From: Stenotrophomonas ginsengisoli
Lineage (GTDB): Bacteria; Pseudomonadota; Gammaproteobacteria; Xanthomonadales; Xanthomonadaceae
Direction: 5' to 3'
Assembly: GCF_001431485.1 (NCBI RefSeq)
Contig: NZ_LDJM01000017.1
Location: 1 to 64,000 of the forward strand
DNA length: 64,000 nt
Part shown: piece after piece, positions 49,691 to 60,827 of the stretch
Layout of the letters: every line of letters begins with the position of its first letter
Numbering within the stretch: the first letter of the stretch is position 1
Translations under genes and position numbers: made by a program
The notes under the pieces: generated by a model
What the model was told of the DNA's origin: nothing
The model's input: the letters and a program-made list of their open reading frames with translations, nothing else
The model's database searches: none

Positions 49691-49996
49691 TCAGCCGCGC
49701 GGCAGGACGATCTGACGCTTGTCCTTGCTCGGACGGTACAGCACCACGGTGTGGCCAATATGCTGGACCAGGGCGGCATTGCTGCCTTCCACGATCACGG
49801 CAATCAGTTCCTTGCGGCTGTCACGGTCTTCGGCGGCAACCTTGACCTTGATCAGTTCGTGCTGCTCCAGGGCAAGGTCCAGCTCGGCAAGAAACGCCTC
49901 GCTGACACCCTTGCCTCCGGTCTGGAGCAGAGCCTTCAGATCATGGGCCTGGCCACGGAGGAAACGGGTTTGGGCGGAGGTAAGCTGGATGGACAT
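49691..49996 (-). CDS. yhbY: CRM-domain ribosome assembly RNA-binding protein YhbY
   Basis: YhbY binds pre-50S particles. The 101-residue product is a single CRM domain (LTSAQTRFLRGQAHDLKAL, then GKGVSEAFLAELDLALEQHE and the ending HTVVLYRPSKDKRQIVLPR). It is divergent from rlmE with 66 bases between, an arrangement widely conserved in gammaproteobacteria. Confidence 0.93.
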   Translation of the reverse strand: MSIQLTSAQTRFLRGQAHDLKALLQTGGKGVSEAFLAELDLALEQHELIKVKVAAEDRDSRKELIAVIVEGSNAALVQHIGHTVVLYRPSKDKRQIVLPRG

Positions 49997-50062
49997 GCAG
50001 TAATGACAGGTTGCTAGGGACGATCAGGGTATCATGGCCGCCCCGAACCTCCGTATTGCCCG

Positions 50063-50692
50063 ATGTCGCGCAGTCAAAGTAGCCAACGCTGGTTGAAAGA
50101 GCATTTTTCCGACCCCTTCGTGAAGAAGGCCCAGGCCGAGGGCATGCGCTCGCGTGCCGCCTACAAGCTTGAAGAACTCTTGCAACGTGACCGCTTGCTG
50201 AAGCCGGGCATGGTGGTGGTCGACCTTGGGGCTGCCCCGGGTGGCTGGTCGCAGCAGGTGCGCCGGCAGATGGGCGACAAGGGTCGTGTGTTTGCCCTGG
50301 ACATCCTGGACATGCCGCCGCTGGCCGGGGTGGACTTCCTGCACGGGGATTTCCGTGATGAACAGGTGCTGGCTACCTTTGAGGGCATGCTCGACGGTGC
50401 GGCCGTGGACCTTGTGTTGTCCGACATGGCCCCCAATAAGAGTGGTGTGGATGCGGTTGACCAGCCGCGCATGATGTATCTGGCTGAACTTGCTCTGGAT
50501 TTTGCCGACAACCACCTCAAGACCGGTGGCGCGTTCCTGATCAAGCTGTTCCACGGTGAAGGGTTTGACGATTACGTGAAGGAAATGCGCCGCCGTTACG
50601 ACAAGGTGGTCATCCGCAAGCCTGAAGCCTCGCGTAAGCGTTCGCCGGAAGTCTATGCGTTGGGCCAAGGCAAGCGTGCCCAGATCAAGTAA
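50063..50692 (+). CDS. rlmE: 23S rRNA 2'-O-methyltransferase RlmE (FtsJ)
   Basis: RlmE methylates U2552 in the A loop of 23S rRNA late in 50S assembly. The 209-residue product has the SAM motif VVDLGAAPGGWSQQV and the catalytic aspartate in LSDMAPNKSGV. The lysine of FLIKLFHGE and the SPEVY end are intact too. ftsH follows after 48 bases, as in E. coli. Confidence 0.96.
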   Translation: MSRSQSSQRWLKEHFSDPFVKKAQAEGMRSRAAYKLEELLQRDRLLKPGMVVVDLGAAPGGWSQQVRRQMGDKGRVFALDILDMPPLAGVDFLHGDFRDEQVLATFEGMLDGAAVDLVLSDMAPNKSGVDAVDQPRMMYLAELALDFADNHLKTGGAFLIKLFHGEGFDDYVKEMRRRYDKVVIRKPEASRKRSPEVYALGQGKRAQIK

Positions 50693-50740
50693 GCTCGAAC
50701 CAATGACCCAGCGTCACGATTTGAAGGGAAACCGGAGCCA

Positions 50741-52684
<1,944 letters not shown>

Positions 52685-52700
52685 AGAAGTGATGATGTGG

Positions 52701-52728
52701 AAAAGGGCCGGCATTGCCGGCCCTTTTT
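52701..52728 (+). terminator. Terminator after ftsH
   Basis: A run, GGGCCGGC/GCCGGCCC stem, ATT loop and T run. Confidence 0.88.
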
Positions 52729-52838
52729 CATGCATGCCGTTTGGTGCGGGCCGTCCCTTGCCAGGCTGCGCGGGTGCAGCCGGCCGCCGCCTGGGCGACA
52801 ATGCCGGCATTGATTTCTGCCATGCCGAGTATTGCCCC

Positions 52839-53036
52839 ATGTCCACGCCGACGCCGCCGACCCCGATCAATCACACTGCCGAGATGGTCATCGGTACCAT
52901 TTTCGGGGTCATGTACGGCCTGAAGAATGATGATTACCTGACCGGCATCTTCGTCGGCGTGGTCGCTGGTGTGGTGCTCAGTGTGTTGCACACCTGGATC
53001 GCGGTGCGCCGTCGCAAGCGCGGGGATGAGTCCTGA
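52839..53036 (+). CDS. Small membrane protein upstream of folP
   Basis: The 65-residue product has two adjacent hydrophobic stretches (about 14-26 and 33-53), broken by a short charged turn (KNDDY), and a very basic C terminus (RRRKRGDE). I recognise no family. Its stop overlaps the folP start by one base (TGATG), which supports it as a real, coupled gene. No strong ribosome site is visible at the ATG. The same frame is open upstream but without a better start. Confidence 0.65.
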   Translation: MSTPTPPTPINHTAEMVIGTIFGVMYGLKNDDYLTGIFVGVVAGVVLSVLHTWIAVRRRKRGDES

Positions 53037-53935
53037 TGTTTGATACCCGCGCCAGCCTGCGCTGCGGCAGTCGTCAGCTGTATCTGGACCGGCCGCAGGT
53101 GATGGGCGTGCTCAACCTGACTCCGGATTCGTTCTCCGATGGTGGCCAGTACGACGGTCTGGAGGCTGCCTTGGCCCATGCCCGGCAGATGCTCGCCGAA
53201 GGGGCGAGCATCATTGATGTGGGGGGAGAGTCCACCCGGCCCGGTGCCAGTGCGGTCAGTGCGGACGATGAGATTGCCCGCGTCGTGCCGGTGATCCAGC
53301 AGCTGGCGGCCAGCAGTGATGCGGTGGTCAGTGTGGATACCTTCAAGCCGGAGGTGATGGCCGCGGCCATTGCCGCCGGGGCGCACATGATCAATGACAT
53401 CCAGGCCCTGCAGCAGCCCGGTGCGCTGGAGGTGGTGGCCGGCAGCGAGGTGGCGGTGGTGCTGATGCACGCGGTCGGCGGCCCGTACGACGCCGGGCAA
53501 CCGGCCGACTATGCCGATGTGGTCGAGCAGGTGCATGGTTTCCTGGCCCAGCGGGTGCTGGCATGCGAGTTCTCCGGGATCGACCGGCAGCGCCTGGTGC
53601 TCGACCCGGGCTACGGCTTCAACAAGGACAGCGTGCAGAACTTCCAGCTGCTGGCCGGGCAGTGCGCCCTGCGTGGGCTTGGCCTGCCGCTGCTGGCCGG
53701 GCTGTCACGCAAGCGCTGCATCGGTGAGGCCACCGGGCGCGGGCAGGCGGCCGAACGGGTCCATGGTTCACTGGCGGCGCATCTGGTGGCCGTGCAGAAC
53801 GGCGCGGCGATCGTGCGTGTGCATGATGTTGCCGCCACCGTGGACGGGTTGCGCGTGTGGGAGCGCATCGCCGCCGCCGCTCCTCGCACGTCTGTGCCGG
53901 ATTCGGCAAAGCCGGCGTGGCCCGATGAATTTTGA
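53036..53935 (+). CDS. folP: Dihydropteroate synthase
   Basis: FolP joins p-aminobenzoate to the pterin in folate synthesis and is the sulfonamide target. The 299-residue barrel has VMGVLNLTPDSFSDGG, IIDVGGESTRPGA, the dimer-interface region and LAGLSRKR. In E. coli it also follows ftsH; here one small gene lies between. The other common neighbour, glmM, is absent. Confidence 0.95.
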   Translation: MFDTRASLRCGSRQLYLDRPQVMGVLNLTPDSFSDGGQYDGLEAALAHARQMLAEGASIIDVGGESTRPGASAVSADDEIARVVPVIQQLAASSDAVVSVDTFKPEVMAAAIAAGAHMINDIQALQQPGALEVVAGSEVAVVLMHAVGGPYDAGQPADYADVVEQVHGFLAQRVLACEFSGIDRQRLVLDPGYGFNKDSVQNFQLLAGQCALRGLGLPLLAGLSRKRCIGEATGRGQAAERVHGSLAAHLVAVQNGAAIVRVHDVAATVDGLRVWERIAAAAPRTSVPDSAKPAWPDEF

Positions 53936-54007
53936 GTGCGCGCTGTTGCTGGCTTGTCAGTGATTGTTTAGCGTGCAGTCATTGTCCTGGTTTCCGAACG
54001 CGTGCTC

Positions 54008-55495
54008 ATGACTGTCAGTACCCCGCTGCTCGTAACGTTTCTGGCCTACCTGCTGGTGATGATTGTCATTGGTTTGTGGGCGTGGTGGCAGACCAGGAGT
54101 TTTGACGACTACATCCTCGGCGGGCGCTCGCTCGGCCCGGTAGTGACCGCACTGAGTGCCGGTGCCTCGGACATGAGTGGCTGGCTGCTGATGGGCCTGC
54201 CCGGTGCGCTGTATGCCACCGGCCTGGCCGAGGCCTGGATTGCCATCGGTCTGTGCATCGGCCAGTACCTGAACTGGCGCCTGATCGCCGGCCCGCTGCG
54301 CGTGTACACCGAGCGCACCAACAACGCGCTGACCCTGCCGGACTTCTTCACCCATCGTTTTGACGACAAGGCGCGGGTGCTGCGGGTGCTCTCGGCGCTG
54401 GTGATCCTGGTGTTCTTCGCCGTGTACTGCGCCTCGGGTGTGGTGGCCGGCGCGCGCCTGTTCGAACAGGTCTTCGGCATCGATTACAGCACCGCGCTGT
54501 GGATGGGGGCGGTGGCCACGATCGCCTATACCCTGATTGGCGGCTTCCTGGCGGTGAGCTGGACCGACACGGTCCAGGCCACCCTGATGATCTTTGCCCT
54601 GGTGCTGACCCCGGTGATGGTCGCCATCGGCGCCGGTGGCCTGGATGCAGCCACCCTGGCCATCGAGCAGGTCGACCCGCAGCGTCTGTCCTGGGTCGGT
54701 GCTGGCGGCATGGTGGCGGTGATCTCGGCCCTGGCATGGGGCCTGGGTTATGTCGGCCAGCCGCACATCCTGGCCCGCTTCATGGCCGCCGACAGCATCA
54801 AGACGATCCCGGCCGCACGCCGTATCGGCATGGTCTGGATGATCGCCTGCCTGGGCGGCGCGATCGCCGTGGGCATGTTCGGCATCGCTTACTACGCCCA
54901 GCACCCGGAACTGGCCGGCCCGGTCAATGCCAACCCGGAGCGTGTATTCATGGCCCTGGCCGGTGACCTGTTCAACCCGTGGATTGCCGGTGTGCTGCTT
55001 TCGGCCATCCTGGCCGCGGTGATGAGCACCCTGTCGTGCCAGTTGCTGGTGTGTTCCTCGGCGTTGACCGAAGACTTCTACCGCGGCTTCCTGCGCCCCA
55101 AGGCCAGCCAGCGCGAGCTGGTCTGGGTGGGGCGGGGCATGGTCGGGGCGGTGGCCCTGCTGGCCATCTTCATTGCGCGTGATCCGGACAGCCGCGTGCT
55201 CGGCCTGGTCAGCTATGCCTGGGCCGGCTTCGGTGCCGCCTTCGGCCCGGTGGTGATGCTGGCCCTGTTCTGGGAGCGGATGACCCGCAACGGCGCAGTG
55301 GCCGGCATCCTCGCCGGTGCCCTGACCGTGGTGCTGTGGAAGTACACTGGCAGTGCCCTGTATGAGATCGTGCCCGGCTTCATCGCCTGCACCGTGGCCA
55401 TCGTTGTGGTCTCGCTGCTGGGCAAGGCGCCGGCGCCGGCAGTCGTGGCCACCCACAAGGCGGTACACGACGAGCTGCGCCAGCACGGTTACTGA
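54008..55495 (+). CDS. putP: Sodium/proline symporter PutP
   Basis: PutP imports proline with Na+. The 495-residue product has about 13 helices and the SSS-family motifs DDYILGGRSLGPVVTALSAG, with GASDMSGWLLMGLPGALY, and a sodium-site region near LSTLSCQLLVCSSALTEDFY. I prefer the ATG at 54008 over a GTG two codons upstream. No putA is beside it. It is followed within 20 bases by miaA. Confidence 0.92.
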   Translation: MTVSTPLLVTFLAYLLVMIVIGLWAWWQTRSFDDYILGGRSLGPVVTALSAGASDMSGWLLMGLPGALYATGLAEAWIAIGLCIGQYLNWRLIAGPLRVYTERTNNALTLPDFFTHRFDDKARVLRVLSALVILVFFAVYCASGVVAGARLFEQVFGIDYSTALWMGAVATIAYTLIGGFLAVSWTDTVQATLMIFALVLTPVMVAIGAGGLDAATLAIEQVDPQRLSWVGAGGMVAVISALAWGLGYVGQPHILARFMAADSIKTIPAARRIGMVWMIACLGGAIAVGMFGIAYYAQHPELAGPVNANPERVFMALAGDLFNPWIAGVLLSAILAAVMSTLSCQLLVCSSALTEDFYRGFLRPKASQRELVWVGRGMVGAVALLAIFIARDPDSRVLGLVSYAWAGFGAAFGPVVMLALFWERMTRNGAVAGILAGALTVVLWKYTGSALYEIVPGFIACTVAIVVVSLLGKAPAPAVVATHKAVHDELRQHGY

Positions 55496-55513
55496 TTGCA
55501 GTCTGGAGTTGTG

Positions 55514-56497
55514 ATGGGAGCAGATGCCCGTCCATCGGGCATCGCCCTGATGGGCCCGACCGCCTCGGGCAAGACCGCCACCGCCATTGCGCTGGCCAAG
55601 GCCCTGGATGGTGAAATCGTCAGCGTCGATTCGGCCCTGGTCTACCGTGGGCTGGATATCGGTGCGGCCAAGCCGGACCTGGCCGAGCGTGACGGGGTGG
55701 TGCACCACCTGCTGGATGTGCGTGATGCGTGGGATGCGTATTCGGCGGCAGATTTTGCCGCCGATGCACGCGCCGTCATCGATGACATCCTGGCCCGGGG
55801 CAAGCTGCCGATCCTGGCCGGCGGTACCGGCCTGTATTTCCAGTCGCTGCTGCAGGGGCTCTCGCCGATGCCGGCGGCCGATCCGCTCATGCGCGAGCAG
55901 CTGGCCCGCGAAATGGCCGAACGTGGCCTGGCCGCCCTGCATGCCGAGCTGGCCAGCATTGATCCTGTGGCCGCCGCCCGCATCCATGCCACCGATCCGC
56001 AGCGTACCCAGCGCGCGTTGGAGGTCTACCGCCTGAGCGGCAAGCCGATCAGCTACTGGCAGGCGCAGCCGCCGGTGGGGCGCTTGCCGGTACGCATGCT
56101 CAAGCTGGTGCTGGCCCCGGCCGAGCGTGCAGTGCTGCACGAGCGCATCGCCCGCCGCTTTGACCTGATGCTGGCCGGTGGCCTGCTGGACGAGGTGCGT
56201 GCCCTGCGCAGCCTGCCGCAACTGGCGACACATCCGGCGCCACTGGAGCTGCCGGCCATCCGCGCGGTCGGCTATCGCCAGGCCTGGCAGCACCTGGATG
56301 GCGAATTCGACCTGGCCGGCCTGCGCGAGCGGGGCATCGCGGCCACCCGGCAGCTGGCCAAGCGCCAGATCACCTGGCTGCGCGGCGAGCTGGACGCACG
56401 CTGGTTTGATCCGGCTACCCAGTCCGGGCCGCTGCGCCAGGCCGTGGCCCAGTTCCTGGGGGCGGCCGGCAAGGCAGTGCTCACCCCGGGCGTGTAA
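55514..56497 (+). CDS. miaA: tRNA dimethylallyltransferase MiaA
   Basis: MiaA adds a dimethylallyl group to A37 of tRNAs reading UNN codons. The 327-residue product has the P-loop [17 protein letters not shown], the [17 protein letters not shown] region and a [10 protein letters not shown] segment. A CTGGAG site lies before the ATG at 55514; a TTG at 55496 is in frame. The miaA-hfq-hflX order matches E. coli. Confidence 0.95.
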   Translation: MGADARPSGIALMGPTASGKTATAIALAKALDGEIVSVDSALVYRGLDIGAAKPDLAERDGVVHHLLDVRDAWDAYSAADFAADARAVIDDILARGKLPILAGGTGLYFQSLLQGLSPMPAADPLMREQLAREMAERGLAALHAELASIDPVAAARIHATDPQRTQRALEVYRLSGKPISYWQAQPPVGRLPVRMLKLVLAPAERAVLHERIARRFDLMLAGGLLDEVRALRSLPQLATHPAPLELPAIRAVGYRQAWQHLDGEFDLAGLRERGIAATRQLAKRQITWLRGELDARWFDPATQSGPLRQAVAQFLGAAGKAVLTPGV

Positions 56498-56573
56498 GAT
56501 TGTGCCGGTTGTACTGCCGCCGGCACGGCCGACGGCAGGCCCTTTCCAATAAGAACAATAATCGGGAGACATC

Positions 56574-56852
56574 ATGTCCAAGGGACAGTCGCTTCAGGAC
56601 CCTTTCCTCAACGCCCTGCGCCGCGAACGCGTGCCGGTGTCGGTGTACCTGGTCAACGGCATCAAGCTGCAGGGCACGATCGAATCGTTTGACCAGTTCG
56701 TGGTCCTGCTGCGCAATACGGTCAGCCAGATGGTCTACAAGCACGCCATTTCCACCGTGGTGCCGGCGCGCAATGTGCGCGTCGGGCCCAGTGGTGGCTA
56801 CGTGCAGTCGGCCGACGGCGAAGACGCCGGCGATGTCGATGCCCAGCCGTAA
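56574..56852 (+). CDS. hfq: RNA chaperone Hfq
   Basis: Hfq is the hexameric Sm-like protein that pairs small RNAs with mRNAs. The 92-residue product has Sm1 ([20 protein letters not shown]) and Sm2 with the YKHAIST motif. The proximal-face residues Q8, F42 and K56 appear conserved. A short acidic, Gly-rich tail follows. A CGGGAGA site precedes the ATG. hflX begins 20 bases downstream. Confidence 0.97.
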   Translation: MSKGQSLQDPFLNALRRERVPVSVYLVNGIKLQGTIESFDQFVVLLRNTVSQMVYKHAISTVVPARNVRVGPSGGYVQSADGEDAGDVDAQP

Positions 56853-56872
56853 CCCTGCACAGGTAGACAAGC

Positions 56873-58183
56873 GTGTTTGATCGTTCCAAACGCGGCGAAC
56901 ACGCGTTGTTGATCCAGCCCCATTTCGGCAAGCTGGAAGAAGATGTGCTGGAAGAGTTCACCGACCTGGCGCGCTCGGCCGGGGCCACGATTGCAGCCAC
57001 GGTGACCGCGCGCATTGACCGGCCCAATCCGGCCATCCTGGTGGGCACCGGCAAGCTGGAGGAAATCCAGGCCGCGGCCGAAGCCACCGGCGCGGACCTG
57101 GTGCTGGTCAACCACACCCTGAGCCCGGGCCAGGAGCGCAACCTGGAAAAGATCCTCGGTCGCCGGGTGATCGACCGTACCGGGCTGATCCTGGACATCT
57201 TCGCCCAGCGTGCGCACAGCCATGAGGGCAAGCTGCAGGTCGAGCTGGCCCAGCTGCGCCACATCGCCACCCGCTTGATCCGTGGCTGGACCCACCTGGA
57301 GCGCCAGCGCGGTGGTTCCATCGGCCTGCGCGGCCCGGGTGAAACCCAGCTGGAAACCGACCGCCGCCTGCTGCAGAAGCGGGTGGAACAGCTGCAGAAG
57401 AAGCTGGAGAAGGTGGAGGTGCAGCGCACCCAGATGCGCCGCGCCCGCGTGCGCAGTGAAATGCCGCGCGTGGCCCTGGTCGGCTATACCAATGCCGGCA
57501 AGTCGACCCTGTTCAATGCCCTGGCCGGCGCCGAGGCGTATGCGGCCGACCAGCTGTTTGCCACCCTGGACCCGACCGTGCGCCGGATCGGCATCCCCGG
57601 CGGCAACGTGGTGCTGGCCGATACAGTGGGCTTTGTGCGCGACCTGCCGCACGAGCTGGTGGCCGCGTTCCGCTCGACCCTGAGCGAGGCCCGCGAGGCC
57701 GACCTGCTGCTGCATGTGGTGGATGCGGCCGATCCGCATCGCGAGGAGCGCATCGCCCAGGTCGACGAGGTGCTGGCCGAGGTCGGTGCCGGTGAACTGC
57801 CGCAGCTGCTGGTCTACAACAAGATTGACCGCATCGACGGCGCACAGCCGCGTCACGATGCTCCGGATGGCATTCCGGACCCGTCCCGGCGTGAGCGGGT
57901 GTGGGTGTCGGCACGCGATGGGCTGGGCATGAGCCTGCTCACCGATGTACTGGGCAACCGCCTGGGCTTTACCCGCATCCGCGGCCAGGTCAGCCTGCCG
58001 CCCTCGGCCGGGCGTCTGTACGCGCGCCTGCATGCGCTGGAGGCCATCCGCAGTGAGCAGTACACCGACGAGGGCTGGCTGCTGGAGGTGGACCTGCCGC
58101 GCAGCGAGGCCGAAAAACTGGCCGGCAGTGCCGATGGCGGGCCGATCAAACCCTTGATTCCGGTGCCGCCGCCGGAGTGGTGA
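56873..58183 (+). CDS. hflX: Ribosome-associated GTPase HflX
   Basis: HflX binds the 50S subunit and splits stalled or heat-damaged ribosomes. The 436-residue product has an N-terminal domain (VGTGKLEEIQ), a coiled-coil linker rich in Lys/Gln/Glu, and the G domain with GYTNAGKSTLFN, DTVGFVRDLPHELVAAF and NKID. The start is GTG. It closes the miaA-hfq-hflX unit with a terminator; hflK and hflC do not follow. Confidence 0.95.
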   Translation: MFDRSKRGEHALLIQPHFGKLEEDVLEEFTDLARSAGATIAATVTARIDRPNPAILVGTGKLEEIQAAAEATGADLVLVNHTLSPGQERNLEKILGRRVIDRTGLILDIFAQRAHSHEGKLQVELAQLRHIATRLIRGWTHLERQRGGSIGLRGPGETQLETDRRLLQKRVEQLQKKLEKVEVQRTQMRRARVRSEMPRVALVGYTNAGKSTLFNALAGAEAYAADQLFATLDPTVRRIGIPGGNVVLADTVGFVRDLPHELVAAFRSTLSEAREADLLLHVVDAADPHREERIAQVDEVLAEVGAGELPQLLVYNKIDRIDGAQPRHDAPDGIPDPSRRERVWVSARDGLGMSLLTDVLGNRLGFTRIRGQVSLPPSAGRLYARLHALEAIRSEQYTDEGWLLEVDLPRSEAEKLAGSADGGPIKPLIPVPPPEW

Positions 58184-58211
58184 GCCGGGCCAGGCTGCCA
58201 GTGTGTTGATC

Positions 58212-58240
58212 AAGCCGGTACCGCGGGTACCGGCTTTTTT
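58212..58240 (+). terminator. Terminator after hflX
   Basis: An 11-bp stem (58212-58222 with 58226-58236), a three-base loop and a T run. Confidence 0.9.
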
Positions 58241-58501
58241 GTGTCCCGGCAATGAGCTGTGCATGGCAGCGCTGTCCAGCAGACGGTGGTGATCTCGGTG
58301 GCGCAGCTTGGCATCTGCACCCATCGCACGGCATTGCTCATGCCGTCAGCGTGGTGAGCAGCTACGCGCGGACACATGGCGGCCGGGCATCTGCAAGTTT
58401 GCCTGTGGCTGCCCGGTCGATGGCTACGTCTGTGTGCGACATGGCTGGATTGTGCTCTGCACCTGATGCACTGATCGCGATGCGGTGAGGCGCTACGCTG
58501 G
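58241..58501 (+). other. Gene-free stretch between hflX and pncC
   Basis: About 260 bases with no credible coding gene: the only open frame of size (58252-58488) lacks a ribosome site and resembles nothing I know. The composition is a little less G-rich than its neighbours. Because an intrinsic terminator ends it (58502-58531) while another begins it, a short transcript, either a small RNA or a pncC leader, would fit. No strong promoter stands out by eye; TACGCT near 58495 is the best -10-like element. Confidence 0.4.
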
Positions 58502-58531
58502 GCCGGCGCACAAGACAGTGCGCCGGCTTTT
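58502..58531 (+). terminator. Orphan intrinsic terminator upstream of pncC
   Basis: A perfect 10-bp stem GCCGGCGCAC/GTGCGCCGGC (58502-58511 with 58518-58527), a six-base loop and TTTT. No coding gene ends before it, since hflX already has its own terminator 260 bases upstream. Confidence 0.75.
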
Positions 58532-58570
58532 GCGTTACAAGAGGAGCAGCTCAGCAGAGGGACAGGGCCG

Positions 58571-59074
58571 ATGACAAGCCTGGTGGGAATCGATGACGCG
58601 GCGCTGCAGGCGCAGGCACTGGCATTGGGGCAGCAGCTGCAGGCATTGCGGCTGAGCCTGGTCACGGCCGAAAGCTGCAGTGGTGGCTGGATAGCCAAGC
58701 TGATGACCGATGTCGCCGGCAGTTCGGCCTGGTTTGACTGCGGCATGGTGGTGTACAGCTACGAGGCCAAGCAGGCCCTGCTCGGCGTGCGTGCGCAGAC
58801 CCTGGAAGAACACGGGGCGGTGAGCCGGGAAACGGTGCTGGAGATGGTCAGCGGTGCGCTGGCCCGTTCCGGCGCCAGTATCGCGGTGGCGGTGACCGGC
58901 ATTGCCGGGCCCGGCGGTGGCAGCGAGGACAAGCCGGTGGGCACGGTCTGGATCGGCTGGAAACAGCGTGGTGGCTATGCCCGGGCCCAGCTGTTCCAGT
59001 TTGACGGTGACCGTGAGGCGGTGCGTCGGCAGACCGTGGCCGCGGCGATGAGCGGCCTGCAGGCGATGTGCTGA
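58571..59074 (+). CDS. pncC: Nicotinamide-nucleotide amidohydrolase PncC (CinA C-terminal family)
   Basis: PncC converts nicotinamide mononucleotide to nicotinate mononucleotide in NAD recycling. The 167-residue product is the stand-alone CinA C-terminal domain: LVTAESCSGGWIAKLMTDV, YSYEAKQALLGV and VTGIAGPGGGSEDKPVGTVWIG. The place upstream of lexA-recA resembles the cinA-recA linkage in many bacteria. The UbiB-family gene begins 13 bases after its stop. Confidence 0.93.
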   Translation: MTSLVGIDDAALQAQALALGQQLQALRLSLVTAESCSGGWIAKLMTDVAGSSAWFDCGMVVYSYEAKQALLGVRAQTLEEHGAVSRETVLEMVSGALARSGASIAVAVTGIAGPGGGSEDKPVGTVWIGWKQRGGYARAQLFQFDGDREAVRRQTVAAAMSGLQAMC

Positions 59075-59087
59075 AGGAGGCCGGACG

Positions 59088-60770
59088 ATGGCGATGTGGG
59101 ACACCCTGGGCACCGTGCGCGACCTGGGCCGGCTGCAGGAAATTGCCGCGGTGCTGGTCAAGTACGGCTTTGGCGACCTGGTCCGTCGCATCGGCCTGGC
59201 CGATGTGCTCGAGCGTGCCGGCAAGCTGCTGCACCTGCGCCGCAGCGAACAGCATGCGCGCCTGTCCAGTGCCCAGCGTGTACGTCTGGCGCTGGAAGCA
59301 CTGGGGCCGACCTTCATCAAGCTGGGCCAGGTGCTGGCCACCCGCGTGGACCTGTTCCCACCGGAATGGATTGCCGAATTCTCGCGCCTGCAAAGCGATG
59401 TGCCGGCGCTGCCCTGGGCCGAGGTCGAAGGCCCGCTGACCGTGGCGCTGGGCGTGCCGTTGAGCGAGGCGTTTGCCCGCGTCGAGCCGGTGCCGATGGC
59501 CGCCGGTTCGCTGGCCCAGGCCCATCGCGCCTGGCTGCACGATGGCACCGCGGTGGTGCTCAAGTTGCGTCGTCCCGGCATTGGCGAGGTGGTGGAGGCC
59601 GACCTGCGCCTGTTGGCACGGCTGGCCGATATTGTGGATGCACGGGCGCCGGACCTGGCCCGTTTCCACTTGCCCGAGGTGGTCACCCAGTTTGGCCGCT
59701 CGCTGCGGCGTGAGCTGGATTTCGTGGCCGAGTGCCGCAGTGCCGAGCGCATTGCCCGCAATTTCGCCGGCAGCGGCCAGCTGCATATCCCGCAGGTGTA
59801 CTGGCAGTGGACGCGCTCGTCGGTGGCGGTGCAGGAGTTCATCGACGGCATTGCCGGCAATGACGCGGCCGGTATCGACGCGGTGGGCCTGGACCGGCAC
59901 CAGCTGGCGCTGCAGGGCGCGCGCATCGTGCTGAAGATGGTGCTGGAGGATGGTTTCTTCCATGCCGATCCGCACCCGGGCAACCTGTTCTTCCTGCGCG
60001 ACGGGCGTATTGCGTTGATCGATTTCGGCATGGTCGGCCGGCTCAGCGAGCAGCGCCGTGGCGAGGTGGCCATGTTGCTGCACGGCCTGGCCCAGCAGCG
60101 CCCGGCCCAGGTCAGCGAAGTGCTGCTGGACTGGGCCGGCGGCCTGGAAGTGGACGAGGCGGCGCTGATGCAGGACATCGCGGTGCTGGTGGATACCTAC
60201 CGCGGGGTGGCCCTGAAGGACCTGCGGGTGGGGGCGATGCTGGGCGAGGTGACGGCCCTGCTGCGTCAATACGGGCTGACCCTGCCACCGGACCTGGCCC
60301 TGATGGTCAAGACCTTCCTGACCCTGGACGGGGTAGGGCGCCAGCTCGATCCGGACTTTGACATGACCACGGCGGCCACGCCGTTCCTGCAGCGTGCGAT
60401 TGCCCGCCGTTACCGCCCGCAGGCGCTGTGGCAACGCGGCAGCGAGCATGCCGACAGCTGGTGGGATCTGGGCACCAGCTTCCCGCGCGATGCCCGCCAG
60501 ATCCTGCAGGCCACCCGTCGTGGACGCCTGCAGCTGCGCATCGAAACCCGGGCCATGGACCGATTTGGCGAGCAGGTGCAGCGTGCCGCCAACCGCTTGG
60601 TGGTTGGCGTGATCACGGCCGCGCTGGTGGTGGGCTCGTCGATCGTGATGCATTCGGTGGGTGCCCATTCCAGCCCCTGGCTGCTGGCCCTTGGCGTGGC
60701 TGGTTTCATTGGTGCTGCGCTGTGCGCGGTGTGGATCGTGGCCTCGATCTGGCGTTCGGCCCGACATTGA
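59088..60770 (+). CDS. ABC1/UbiB (AarF) family atypical kinase-like protein
   Basis: The 560-residue product has the family's KxGQ motif (FIKLGQVLATR) and an Ala-rich loop instead of a Gly-rich one (AAGSLAQAH). ExD (ELDFVAE), HADPHPGN and the metal-binding DFG in IDFGMVG complete the set. Two C-terminal helices (about 498-520 and 527-552) anchor it in the membrane. UbiB helps ubiquinone synthesis, but this family has several members, and this copy is not beside ubiE/ubiJ. It may or may not be the real UbiB. GGAGG precedes the ATG. Confidence 0.88.
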   Translation: MAMWDTLGTVRDLGRLQEIAAVLVKYGFGDLVRRIGLADVLERAGKLLHLRRSEQHARLSSAQRVRLALEALGPTFIKLGQVLATRVDLFPPEWIAEFSRLQSDVPALPWAEVEGPLTVALGVPLSEAFARVEPVPMAAGSLAQAHRAWLHDGTAVVLKLRRPGIGEVVEADLRLLARLADIVDARAPDLARFHLPEVVTQFGRSLRRELDFVAECRSAERIARNFAGSGQLHIPQVYWQWTRSSVAVQEFIDGIAGNDAAGIDAVGLDRHQLALQGARIVLKMVLEDGFFHADPHPGNLFFLRDGRIALIDFGMVGRLSEQRRGEVAMLLHGLAQQRPAQVSEVLLDWAGGLEVDEAALMQDIAVLVDTYRGVALKDLRVGAMLGEVTALLRQYGLTLPPDLALMVKTFLTLDGVGRQLDPDFDMTTAATPFLQRAIARRYRPQALWQRGSEHADSWWDLGTSFPRDARQILQATRRGRLQLRIETRAMDRFGEQVQRAANRLVVGVITAALVVGSSIVMHSVGAHSSPWLLALGVAGFIGAALCAVWIVASIWRSARH

Positions 60771-60791
60771 GGCTTTGCCGCATCTGGCCTG

Positions 60792-60819
60792 TTGCGTACA
60801 CTGCAATTAGTAGTAATAC
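60792..60819 (+). promoter_or_regulatory. Promoter for lexA
   Basis: TTGCGT (60792-60797) and TAATAC (60814-60819) are 16 bases apart. The -10 is inside the LexA operator and ends 8 bases before the ATG, so the mRNA is predicted to be nearly leaderless, starting at about 60826. Confidence 0.6.
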
Positions 60820-60825
60820 TACTAA
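60807..60825. promoter_or_regulatory. LexA operator (SOS box, Xanthomonas LexA1 type)
   Basis: TTAGTAGTAATACTACTAA is a perfect palindrome around one A:T pair and equals the operator known from Xanthomonas and Xylella lexA. It ends 2 bases before the lexA ATG and covers the -10, so LexA would block its own promoter. Confidence 0.95.
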
Positions 60826-60827
60826 CC

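Noticed and set aside
53957..56581. Reverse-strand open frame of 874 codons opposite putP and miaA
   Set aside because: No domain, His/Gln/Gly-rich, and the sense genes are complete and conserved.
58252..58488. 78-codon frame in the gap between hflX and pncC
   Set aside because: No ribosome site, no similarity I recognise, and a terminator follows at 58502; an RNA is a better explanation.
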